Source of the DNA: Solenopsis invicta
Taxonomy: Eukaryota > Arthropoda > Insecta > Hymenoptera > Formicidae
Length of the DNA stretch: 64,000 nucleotides
Reading direction: 5' to 3'
Assembly (NCBI RefSeq): GCF_016802725.1
Contig: NC_052675.1
Location: 10,952,638 to 11,016,637 of the forward strand
Positions 1-11,720 of this stretch are shown in pieces. The notes beneath the pieces are model-generated. The model saw nothing but the letters and a program-made list of their open reading frames with translations. It did no database searches and was not told the origin of the DNA. Within the stretch, counting starts at the first letter, position 1, and every line of letters begins with the position of its first letter. The position numbers were made by a program, and so were the translations under genes.

Positions 1-2199
1 TGCTATTTAAAAAAGCAATATCAAAACAATTAAAAAAAAAGAACGAATCGATATCCAATTTTGAACTGAAGAATTTAGTTCGTGTATAAACTTTTTTTTT
101 TTTACGAAACTTCCATGAAATTTTCTATAACTTCTCATTGATGGTTACGTCGCAATGAAGACTAATCGAAAAAAAACCGATTTTTATTAAAATGTCCACA
201 TAGATGACATACATTCGCTGTCGACATAGCATATTTTGTTCTATTTTTTGTTTAACCTCTTGAAAAATATCGTTAAATCCTGAAGGCTCCTCTTTATCAT
301 GACTCGCATTCCGATACGCGATACATCATTGGATAACAGATACAAACGAGTTGTTCTACAAACACGTAATTCGCAGACAAGAAAGAGAGCAATCTATTCG
401 CGTAATAAACTTATATTTTCCATAACTGCAGAATAATATTTATTGATAACTGTTATTGTAAATCCTGGCTCTCAGTGAGGAAATTAAAGATTTATTTTCG
501 TCGTGAATTTTTCTGTTGCGAATCGGAAAATGATTTTACGATGGCTACGCGCTTACAGTTCGGAGTTGGCTCGTTAATATTATCCCGCGAGTAAATTGAG
601 GGTTTATTTCATTCGTCGGCCAGACGACCGCCTTGGTTATTAACGACTGGAGTACAAATGTTTCGGGTATGCGCGACGGAGAATTAGGAGTGGTTAGAGG
701 CTGACGTGATCTATTCCCGTTGGTATCTCTCTTATTAAACAACGTGTGTTTAATAAGCTTGGCGCAGTGTATGATAAATGCGACGAATTTGCAACAATAT
801 GCCACGAGAGAAACTATGAACTGAACTTCAATGTTTGCGGTAAACGAGCACGTATAATATATATGCGTAACCGTCTGATTAATTCCCATAATGCCACAAA
901 GAGACCATATTAACTTCGTGTCGTTAAATACTGTTAACATACCAAATGTGTTTCTGATTCTCTGTTAAGCAGTGTTTCAGGAATTATTTTTAACATGCGT
1001 TATACATGTACCTACATCATCATGCCCTATTTTTGAAAACTTGAGCAAATGAACATATCGATATTTTCTAGTTTATTTCTTTTTTATTTTTCTTTTATAT
1101 TTTTTTTATGTTTTTAAATCATTGTTTTGATTAATTTTTATATTCGTCGAGATAAATAAACGTGTTTACAACGTTAATAAATAATTGTGACATACATATA
1201 AAATATTTTCGATTTCCAATAAATATTTCGCGGACTCTGTTTTCAAATCCTGTGACGTTAGAACACTTTACTTTTAGAAACTTTTCCGGAACGAATTTCT
1301 TCAATCGCTGAGATCCGAGGCGAATTCTCGTTCCGCGGATTTCGCCGGGCTGAAATCGTTCACACTTGGATTTTGTCTCTTCTTCCAAGAAATCTCACAC
1401 GTATAATCTTGTGCCAGGCGCTCAATTCCGTCGCATTACGCTGAATTCTTGCCAAACTCGCGGCGGACGATATGCGAAGTCGATATCGTACCGAAGGCAC
1501 ACGCGATAGTACGCGATTTACAGCTTTTATATCTGTGTATTTTTTAAATGACTTTTTAAAATAATGTTAAAAAAAATTGCTCTCAAAAATTTGTAAACAT
1601 TTGTTCTTTATCATCAGAATCAGAAATAGTCATGATCGTGACATGAGAGCTGTGTGTCCGCTGCCAAAGATTCGGGTTTATATCCATCCAGAACATATTA
1701 GACGTTTTAATTGACTACTTCTCGGAAGGCAATCTTTGCTAAGACTGTTACCGAAGAGTATGCATGAGCATGCCTCAAATGGAGAGTGGTGACGACACCA
1801 TATCCAGCTTATCATTAAGTAATCATAAGATCAAAACTTGGCCACGATCTTCAGTCTCGAAAGACCGACTAGAGAGAGATCATCAATATAAACACATTTT
1901 ATACATTAGTATTTATTACAAAAATTATTTACACTCTCTCGTGCATCCACAAGTATGGTTGAACAAAAAAAAAACACCACCACAAAAATATTACATGTCA
2001 ATTAGTGCCAATTTTAATATAGGCATTTTCAATTGAATCACTTTCTGATCGAGATATTGGCGTGGTGGGGAGCTCAGCCTCTGAATTTTATCGTCGGTGA
2101 TAAATTTTCATAGGCTTTTGTCCGACAAGGCGATAAGAGAGGGTAGATTCTCTCCATCTGAACCCCGACTTCGCGCACATTAAACATGTAAGGTAAAGT

Positions 2200-2205
<6 letters not shown>
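1..2205. other. Non-coding, AT-rich
   Basis: Mostly AT-rich DNA with homopolymer A/T runs, and a more CpG-rich patch around 1300-1510. Nothing supportable as a gene or element was seen. Confidence 0.6.

Positions 2206-2238
<33 letters not shown>
2206..2238 (+). repeat. (GA)n microsatellite
   Basis: Uninterrupted GA dinucleotides over 33 bases. A (CT)n run follows about 60 bases later, so the two could pair within one transcript. Confidence 0.95.
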
Positions 2239-2240
<2 letters not shown>

Positions 2241-2301
2241 CCGGTATATGCTAACCGAAAGGTGGTTATATCTTTCCTCTTCCTCTTTTCTTCGCCCTCT
2301 T

Positions 2302-2321
2302 TCTCTCTCTCTCTCTCTCTC
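2302..2321 (+). repeat. (CT)n microsatellite
   Basis: About ten uninterrupted CT units in a longer pyrimidine tract (about 2273-2322). Confidence 0.95.
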
Positions 2322-4354
2322 CTCGAGAGCATTCTATCTTCTTGCATGCTCTTGACTGCTTTATCGATTACTATCGGGCTTCACATATCAATACTCGTAG
2401 CCGACACATCTGGACCAGTCGCCAGCGCGAAGCTGCACTCTACTCCCCGTCGCTTGATATACTCGCGCCCGGCTAAGCGAACCGTTACGTACGTTGGATA
2501 CATAATGATTACCTCTTGCATTACACCGAAACTCGCCGACATTATAAACAACATCGTCGTCGTTGTATACCCCGGCATCCCGGCCAATCTTTCTTCGTTA
2601 TTAACGATAACGCGCGCTCTCCTCGGTTTCTCTCCAGGCAGTTATCTCTCTATCATAGGTAGAGGTTTACCGCGGTCTCTACACAAGAATTACTTGCCAA
2701 GAAAATAGGATGTCGATAAAGATATTTGTTATAGATCGTCCGCAGTGCATTTCCTCTTCCTGTAGATGCAGATCAACGTGAAATATTGACGCAATAATTT
2801 TGCCTTTATCTGAAATACCGTCAGTTATACCGTCATCAATGCTCTTTATAGAAACGCATGTAGAATTGTTTACTTAAATTTGTTAATAATGCAACACGTT
2901 CTTCAATTTTCATTTATATCGCGTTATCTCGATTAAATGCATCCTCTCGACACGAGTTGAATGCCGAGAAGAAATACGAAATGGCCGATCTGCGTTGGCC
3001 CCATTTCTCGCGCCGCCTACGAATCCGCATGGCTCTCAAAAATTGCAAGAAGGTTCGTCGTCGCGAAATGAATTTCACGCGGTCGATTTTATCCTACGAA
3101 AACGATATTAGGTCTCGCTCGACGCCCATGTTTGATCCCGCAATCTGGTTAGCCGGTGTGAGATTGCGCGGAAATAGCGAGAAGATCGGGATGCTGCTCG
3201 AAGCGATGCACAACGACAACGACGATGACATCGACGACGGTGTGCATACGTGAGAACGCCGGAAACGTCTTCGAAGTCATTGCGGTTGTCTTTTCCGTAC
3301 TAGAGAACGATCTAGAGATCCGCACTAGAGAATCAGATGCAATTATGCGGCTCAGCAATTTCATTCTTGGATTTCTCTCACAAAATATCTTATTAATTTT
3401 TTTTTTAATATAAAATTGCTGTTTTGCAATACATAAGTATAAGTATAAGATAGTATCCAATAGATTATTATTAAAATTATAATTTTTTAATTTGACATAA
3501 TTTAGAAGAAGAACTCAGATACGATGCATGTGCACGTGAGTTAATTAAAGAATGATTAAGCTCAATGAATTTTAAAACGATACGTAACATGTACATGAAT
3601 AAAAAATGTAAGTGTGTTCACAATCATATTCTAATTAGTGTTAAATAGGAAACAATAATAATAGGGTCATTATTTTTTTTATTAACCAAATTTTTCTAAA
3701 TCATTATCATCGAGTGATGTCTTCGACGTTTAACGATACGCGCGCGAGCCTTCTTTCTTGACTTTATCTCATGCTAAGTATCTCGATTATTAGGGATCTT
3801 CTGATAAGTCAATTCGCTTCTTAATTAACGCCCATTCACTTTCCATTTGCATTTCATTGCGCTCGCTTATCTGATTTCTCTCCAACCATCATTTTTATAT
3901 CTCACGTTATCTATTCATTCCAGGCTTATCGGCCTGTGTGCGCATGGAGTGTACCATGAGCTCGCAAACATAAAGAGCTCATATATTGAGGCCGTCATTA
4001 GACGGCCGATATCGACATAATGTTTCTCCCTCGATCTTTTTTCTCCCGTGGGTGGCTGACTTGTTTCGCACAAAGGGTCGATTCAGCACCGATTCAGTAT
4101 CCTTTCGTCTCTCGATCGCGATGCTCCTCGCCTCACCTCGCCTCGCATCTCGCTTCGACGACTCCATTTACATTCGAGCGACGAGCGAAGCTCCGATCGT
4201 GGAGAGGAATGAGTCGTTGCACCGCTCGCTGCTTGCATTTACGCCCGGTGACAGGTATGATGGATGTTTCGATTTTACCCATGGCCGCCGCCGTCGCCGC
4301 TATGATTACGGTTAACAGTACGTGCACGCGCGACGGGCTACGAAATATTCAATC

Positions 4355-4356
<2 letters not shown>
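2322..4356. other. Non-coding, mixed composition
   Basis: Moderate-GC stretches (2390-2700, 2940-3300 and 3940-4330) around an AT-rich core (3390-3720). A donor-like CAG/GTATGA at about 4250-4258 has no matching acceptor or conserved frame. Confidence 0.5.

Positions 4357-4388
<32 letters not shown>
4357..4388 (+). repeat. (TC)n microsatellite
   Basis: Sixteen uninterrupted TC units. Confidence 0.95.
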
Positions 4389-4391
<3 letters not shown>

Positions 4392-6830
4392 CGGCGTTTC
4401 TCTTGTAATCTGTGCTAGATCATATTAATGAACGCTGGCCTTGTTTCTCATCTTCCCAAGCAACTCCGTGAGGGGTGCAAAAACTTATCAAGGTTAAACA
4501 GAAATCTTTAGTCAAAACAAAAGCAGTATGTACGATGTAATAATTATTTTGTGACTAGATAATAGAATATAATAATTTATTTTCGTCAGTGAAATATCTC
4601 TCTTGATATCGCGCAACTTGGATTTTTTTTTTTTATGTACAACGCGATGCTACAAGGATGTTTCGTCCGTAGAAAAGGAAAGAGAGAATTGTTACTGAAT
4701 TCGCAAGATATCCGTGCGATAGAAACGCACTTTCCACGCGGGTTTCCTCTGCGGTTGTCGCCCAAACTCGTCGTTATGTAATCGTGGAAAATTACGAGGA
4801 GGAGCGTCGGCAGCCCCGGTGACAGGAAGTACTTACCGGTCGCACGATTCCCTAGCAAATGCTCGTTCTGACTACCGCGGCGAGCTAATAGCCACCGACA
4901 GAGAAATGCATTGGCGGCGATGCGGCGCGCAGCCGTCCGTCGTCGTCTTCTTGCTCCGTTGATTTCGTCGGCGAAAGTCGATGCCTGGCGACGATTGCAC
5001 ATGCACTCACTCGTCGCGACTCGCGGCGACGTCTCCATCACGGAACATCGCACGTAATTCTCTACGTAATTCCACCACATTGATTCAAAAAGAGGATTCA
5101 GCGGTGATTCACCTCTTTTTGCATTTTGACTCGTTTCGTTTTGACATTCAACAAATATTTATTGAAAAAACAAATATTGGAAAAAAGATGTGGAAAAAAA
5201 AGCGAGAGATCGAGATAATCAGCCTTGAAATATTTATCTTCTCGAAATCGTTAGAACGAGTTCTCTCTCTCTCTCTCTCTCGAAAGTTGCGAAATAAAAT
5301 CAAACTGTTGGGGAATAAATATAATACGGTTGTATTTTATCTCTCTTGAGCAACTTCTGTGTAACGTGTTCGCTCGAGTCAACGTCTCGATGTCGGCTCG
5401 GATTCGAGCTCGTCTCGTCGAGGCACGATCGAGAGTACGTGAAGATCCGCGAAAGTTGGATCGCGACGGGACGATCTGGCCGCGGCAGAACGATATTAAA
5501 GTTCGCCGGTGATATTCTGTGTTACCCCGTCGCGTCGGGTGCTCCAGAAGTTTCGCGACCGAGAGCGACCGGTATATAAATATACCTCTCTCTCCTTTCG
5601 CAACGTCGCCGTCGCCGTGCTTGGGAAAAGTTCGGGCTGTCGCCTCGGAGGGGTGGAAAAAAGGGGTGTCTCCACGGGGCACGACGGATGGCTCGAAGGA
5701 GATTGGAGTGAGACGGGACGAAGTTTCGAGTGGAGCGAGAGCATATTCTCGAGATTGAATTCGGAGATACGGACGTCCGCGAGCCGAGAGAAGAATGCGA
5801 GCGTGTAATTTCTCGCGATGCACGTAAGGCGCGAGGGCCACACCGCTCCCGGAGAAGTATGACGCGGACTTTTTTAAACGAGAAACTGCCGCAGAGGGAA
5901 AACAACTCTCGTCGGTGTGCAGTGACGTTCTCGCCAGCTTGTATGGAGAAGAAACGCAACGCGGGAGATGAGAGAGGCAGTCCGAGTTTATTCCGATCGG
6001 GGGGGGGGGTGCAATTGAAAATATATGTACCGCGTTTCCTCGTTCCAACTTTTTCCTCCGGACGAAACGACTGTTGGATTCGTCTTCGCAGCCGGAGGAT
6101 GGCGTATCGTATATAGATCTTGAACAATCGAGCGTTCAGATTCACTTGGGTATAGGATCTATTATGAATCGATACGCGTCAAGTGATAGAAATTATTCTT
6201 CCTAGAAGTTATTCTTCCTTTTGGGGAAGGAAGCAAATTTTATTTTATATTCATATGCACATTCATGTGCGAAGGTCGTACTTCGTAAAACAGGATATTC
6301 GTTTGGCTTACGAATAGGAATGGGATAGCCCCTTCACTCGTCGAGTTCTCTCGACGTTTGTTAAGCGACGCGACACTCATTCCCGCCTAATCCATTTTTC
6401 GCGACCTCCTTCGCGCGACGGCTAACGAGAGAGAGCGTCTCGCTCTTGGACGAGATTAACCCTGGCGGGCAGCAGGAAACCGCATTTTGACGTAACGCAC
6501 GTAAAATGCACTCCCGCGGCTTTACGGCATCATAATGCGCGCGTTTCCCATCTACCGTTACCCCGGGAACGCGTATGCTCCTCTCTTTCTCGTCGCCCTG
6601 TTCGCTCGTCCGCCTCCCGCTCGCTCTTGTCCAGGGAGATTTACATGCCTTTAACGTGGTAAATGGACCTTTTAAGGCGGCGCTTATTATTTACGAAAAG
6701 CTACGTCTCTCTCGCTCATCCTCGTGTACCTTATAACACAGCGCCGTGATCCTAACGAGCTTTTTATCAAGCGGTACCTTCCGTGACACGCGCACGTATA
6801 TGTTTCACTTTTGAGAGGGTATGTGAGAGA
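4389..6830. other. CpG-dense segments without recognised gene
   Basis: Two CpG-dense blocks (about 4700-5050 and 5340-6120), followed by mixed CpG-rich sequence to 6800. All six frames stay open for long runs, with no domain in any. A TATA-like TATATAAATA lies at 5573-5582, and a donor-like GGTAAGTACTT is on the minus strand at about 4830-4840. These could mark a promoter or enhancer, but no exon can be defined. Confidence 0.4.
5262..5281 (+). repeat. (TC)n microsatellite
   Basis: Ten uninterrupted TC units. Confidence 0.95.
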
Positions 6831-7565
6831 AGGATAATTATATGAATCAATTATCTGACTTTTATCTTACGTTCTTGAATTTTACAACGTTTTTTTACGA
6901 GAAATCTTGCTCGTAATTTTGCGAAAATAATACTCACAATTGGCTTATAGATGAGAATGTGACACCTTGTTGATATGAAAAATATTATATAACGATAAAA
7001 ATGTTGTTGATACCTTTTACACTATTGGACATTTAATAGACTACGCGGTTTATGAGCCTTCGCTTTAACATTTTTACGATTTTGTTAACATATTTATACA
7101 AACAGAAATTTATGAATCATTGTTAATTCACTAGCGATTCATTAAGTTGTTGTTTTCCCAGGACGAACATGCTATCATAAAATTCTATAAGCCAAAAGCG
7201 ATTAATATTTCGATGAGCTCGGTAACGTGTTCAAACATTCTCGTAATTATGGAATAATATTTTCTCGGTTGAGCAATCGCGCGGCCGCGTATTGATCGAT
7301 AACGGATTGAATTATAATATGCGTTGCGGAAGTTTGCGAATTATAATTGTGTAACGTATATCAAAATTTATGTTCTTGATTCAAATAATACGTAAAATCG
7401 GAATTTTGACGCAGCCGCAATCTAGAATTATCAAAAACTGTAACGCATTTAGCTGTTGTATATCAGAAATTCACATTTATCCTCTCAGCAATAGTAATAT
7501 ATTTTAATACATTTTAATCCGAGTGTAATTTTGTACAATACGTTTTTATATAAAAATTACTGGTT

Positions 7566-7590
7566 TCTCTCTCTCTCTCTCTCTCTCTCT
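7566..7590 (+). repeat. (CT)n microsatellite
   Basis: About twelve CT units followed by a T run. A CA/CG-type alternating tract (CACACACACGCACGCACGCATGCGCG) lies just downstream at about 7683-7711. Confidence 0.93.
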
Positions 7591-8989
7591 TTTTTAACTT
7601 TTTAAAATAATTTATTACAATCGATTTATGAAAAATATATAATTTAAGAGAATTGAGTTCAGTTTTAAATATTAATATTGCTGTCACACACACACGCACG
7701 CACGCATGCGCGTAACCAATGTGAACGACATATTTTATTCATATGATGATGATAACGCCAGTTCTAACTCGCGGTCATTAATCGCTTTTCAAAAGTTGAT
7801 ACCGCGTGAATTATTTACGAAATGATTTTAACGAATCAGACTGTTTCGATCCGACGGGAGGAGGGGAAGAGGATGGAGGGAGGGGGACAAGCCGACGCGA
7901 TTATTGCGGCTTGCACTCTGTAGAGTTCACTCTGCGATAAAAACGCAGCGCGCGCGAATAACCGAGTTGTTTGCCTATCAGATACCCGGCTCGCTCGTAC
8001 GAATTTCATGAATTCCGATCGCCCGGACCAATTCGCGGCGTAAAATTCAGAAACGCGAGCACACGCTCGCCGGTAAATGATCTGCTCTGTTCGTGAGTTG
8101 GTCGCCGCCGGCCGGTTGAAAACGCGAACGTTGGGTATACACGGTGCATCGACGGCAATCTAGCTTCGAAATAACTAACGCATATATAAACAACATGTAC
8201 ACGCGATACCCACGGAAACTCCGAACTCGTATTTTCATCATCTACGGAATCGTCGGACGGCATTGAAAATAAATTCGCCTCTAACAAAGATTTAATCGGG
8301 TGTCGTTTTCGATCGTGATTTCTCAAATGACGGGCATACATTTTCCCGAACGGCCAAACTAAAGTCACTAGGAGGAGATATTTGCGCGCATTTAGCGCAA
8401 TATTCTTCAATGTTAGAATTTTCCTACCGTAGATTGCGTTTTACAGGCGAACGGACGCGCAAAAGGATTAGCGGGAATGTATAATTAAAACGATACATAA
8501 TTATATTCCGCACGAGCGAGCAACTCTTTTACGGACGTAACGTAGAATTAATTTCATTATCCGCCCGAATTGCGCGGTACTACGTTAATGGAAAATCCCC
8601 GTAAACGTCATAATCGTGCTGCAAATGCGCGGATTTACCGGCGTTTAATATAAATGCGGGTGGCTTTTAGCAAAACACGCAGCTCGGAATACAAGCCAAA
8701 AACGATTAACTGTCGAGCCGATTGCGCCATTTTCTTTTTTTCAAAATTTATGCGGATAAGCAGGGTATTTACGCATTGTCCTCATTAAAGTAAACTAAAA
8801 ATTGATGCACTACATTATGTGATTACTTGATGAATAATGGTATACTGAAACGAGCGTTTTTCGTCGATAATCTTCATGAATATGTAATCGGCATTAGTTT
8901 TACCGCAGAATTATGTCAAAGGAGGGCGAATATGTTTCTCGACATACTTCAAATATTTCATATTTATAAACAGAAGCAAAAGATAAAAA

Positions 8990-9015
8990 AAGAGAGAGAG
9001 AGAAAGAGAGAAAAA
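8990..9015 (+). repeat. (GA)n-rich microsatellite
   Basis: GA units with AAAG interruptions. Confidence 0.88.
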
Positions 9016-9423
9016 TATTAAGAAAACACGCGGTGCCCTCAACAGACCGAATATTATGAATAAGAGCAAGATCAAATTTAACGAGAACGAGGGGAGCTGG
9101 GCGCATGACGAAAAGTACAGTCGCGAGTGTCATTTGCGGTTCGTTCTGAGCCGTTTAAAATGCATTCTCAAAGGGAATCGCGAGCGCCGCTGTAATTTTC
9201 CGCGCGAAACGGAGCATGAAATAAAACGGGGGTGCCGCACAGCTGCAGCACATTCGCCTCCCTCGCCACCTTCACCCGCGTTGCACCCTTGCTGCCACTA
9301 TCCGGCTCTCTGATAAGTCCAGGTTTATTCTTCCCTTCGGTTGCCCTCGACGCGCTCCTCGACGAGGGTTTTAACGATAATCTTTCCGGGAGAGGCGCAA
9401 CATCCCCTTCCCCATTTTTCCTC

Positions 9424-9430
<7 letters not shown>

Positions 9431-9454
<24 letters not shown>
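9431..9454 (+). repeat. (CT)n microsatellite
   Basis: About twelve CT units ending a pyrimidine-rich stretch that begins near 9398. Confidence 0.93.
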
Positions 9455-10146
9455 GCTCCCGGTATACTATACGCGGTGCCACCGGCGAAGTGTTCCGAGC
9501 TATCTCCCGGCGCTGAGTATTAAAGATAAAGAAGAATGCCCGACGTGAAAATTGCGTTTCTTCTTCTATTTTCTTCAAGAGGGCGGAAAGAGTGCACTGA
9601 CCGAGAAACGCGCTATTTTCAGGTGGCACGCGCGCGAGAATACGCGATGAAAAACTTAACAATTACATAAATCTATTTCCTAACATTTAAAACGTTATTT
9701 TAACACAATAAATTATGTTTGAATGAAATTGAAGAAGGTTTTATATTTTATTTGCTAATATTGTTTTCGCGATTTTATTTAGTCTGTCAACACGCATTCC
9801 ACTTGTTTAATGTTTTTTTATTGGTTATTGATACTTCATTATTATTGTTTTCTAATTTTGTTATTTCATAATAATATCGAATTATTATTGAATCATTGTT
9901 GTTGAATAACAGTCATAATTTTACCGCAGAATGAAATTGTAATAGAATTATGATATTATTCGACTATGGAAAAGTCTATTGTTTGTCTAAAACATAAATG
10001 GGTTATAATTAATTTGACAGCTGGCATACTATTGCTTATTGTGATGTCGCGTCGTTGGATATGTCAATTACGGAATCTCTTCGTCGGAGTGGTAGTGCCA
10101 TTAGTGTTTCCTTCTTTATGAATAATTTGGCGCCACTCAAATACAA

Positions 10147-10167
10147 GCGCGCGCGCGCGCGAGCGCG
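10147..10167 (+). repeat. (GC)n alternating tract
   Basis: GCGCGCGCGCGCGCG followed by AGCGCG. Alternating purine-pyrimidine DNA of this kind can adopt the Z form. Confidence 0.9.
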
Positions 10168-10965
10168 AAATAATGGCCTTTCTCCATGGCCTGGTGGTCC
10201 ATTTCTACGGGATTTAACGTGCAATTAATAAGAATTACCGTGCAATCTCCAATCCTCTCGTGAATGTTCATCCTCACCCCTCCCCCTTTCCCTTCTTCTC
10301 TTCTGAATATTAAATCCCTTGGAGAGCGAGCGAGAGTGACTGCGTGTTCTTGAAAGTGAGGAAGCGTAAAGAAGTCAAAAGCGAGGAATATTAGCTGCTG
10401 CAAATTCGTTCGTTATTCGTTTCCGACGAACGAACGTGAAACTCACGATTTGTCTGCGATGCGTTTTTATGTCAAAATTTTTATCGCAATGCGCACAAAA
10501 AATGCACGTAAAAGTCGCGCATTAACAAAATTCTGCGCGTCCAAAATGACATATGCCGCGTATAATTGAGAAGTTTAAAAAAAAAAACGACAGCAGCAAT
10601 ATCCATTTGCATTAAATGAGATTGCCGACATTAAATAGTACATTACATTTTCTATCTCTCAATAACGCCATTTTTTTTACCACATAACATGCAAAATTGT
10701 CTAATTACATCGTTGTTATTTTAAAAAACTAATATTTTTAAAAGTTTTTTGTTTAGATTGATTGAATAGTTAATCGATTCACTTTTTTATTGGATTTTAT
10801 TCGGTAAACATCTATTGTTTCATTAATTGTGTTTTTCATCAGTTGCATAGCCTTTATATTGCATGAAAATTGAACTAATGGACCAAACAATGTCCAGTAC
10901 ATATCCTGATAAAATAAAACAATTTTATTTAATTATTAATTTTATATAAAAAGTGTTATTTTCTT

Positions 10966-11275
10966 TGAAGAAGCGAATATACGAAGAAATATATGAAGAA
11001 ATTATAAGAGAATATATGAAGAAATGATAGAAAAAGGAGGATAAAAAAAGGAGCTGAAGAAGAGAAAGGAAATGAGGAATAAGGACGAAAGCGTAGGATA
11101 AATAACCTGTGGCAATATTGTAACAATTGTGATAAGGAAAACACAATAGCTTAGAGATATTGATGTTAAAAGCTGTTGGACAAATAAATAAAGTAAGGTA
11201 AGATGGTTGGAGAAAGGATTAAGATAGACATTAGTCGTTAAGTTAAGTTTTAAATGGATGTGTAAAGTTAAGTAA
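10966..11275 (+). repeat. Strongly C-depleted, purine-rich tract
   Basis: Only about 16 C occur in about 310 bases on the plus strand, against abundant A and G. It contains a 23-bp-period direct repeat: AATATATGAAGAAAT at 10988-11002 and again at 11011-11025. The asymmetry is unlike the flanks and may mark a decayed retroelement untranslated region. No coding domain was found. Confidence 0.45.
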
Positions 11276-11693
11276 TTTTGTCCTTTCTTGGTTTTAAAGT
11301 AAAAGTTTTATTTTATTTTACGTGTATCTTTTCGTTCACCGAAACAAATTGAAAGACTTATGTCAACGAGCTAGCCCGTCGGAAAATAATTGCGATCCTT
11401 CGATAATCGTTTACCTCAATGTGAAATTTATGTATAATATGCAATCAAAACAGTTAAAAGTCCTTGATTCTACATGAATATTAAAGCGAGGGACGGGACG
11501 CATTAAGCGGAATATTACTCTCATCGCATGAAAATTCGACAACTAAAACCGGCTTTCTAAAATTTGCCAATAGAATTTGAATTATATATAGCAGTTTGTA
11601 ACAAAGCAGTTTATACAATTCTACGTATTTATTTATAATTTGTAATTATGATAATTATTAATATTACTATTGATTATTGTCATTAAATACATA

Positions 11694-11720
11694 GATCACA
11701 TTTATCACATTTATCACATT
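11694..11720 (+). repeat. Tandem ATCACATTT-type repeat, 3 copies
   Basis: Three near-exact copies of ATCACATT(T) in AT-rich DNA. Confidence 0.7.

Larger units (their letters stand above)
6831..9060. other. Non-coding; AT-rich then mixed
   Basis: AT-rich to about 7740 apart from microsatellites, then mixed CpG-containing sequence. A G-rich patch at 7857-7889 falls short of a clean quadruplex because one loop is too long. Confidence 0.5.

Noticed and set aside
5251..6048. 265-codon minus-strand open frame, the longest of the window
   Set aside because: It lies in CpG-dense DNA where several frames on both strands are open together; it shows no domain, is Arg/Ser-rich and has no splice or promoter support.
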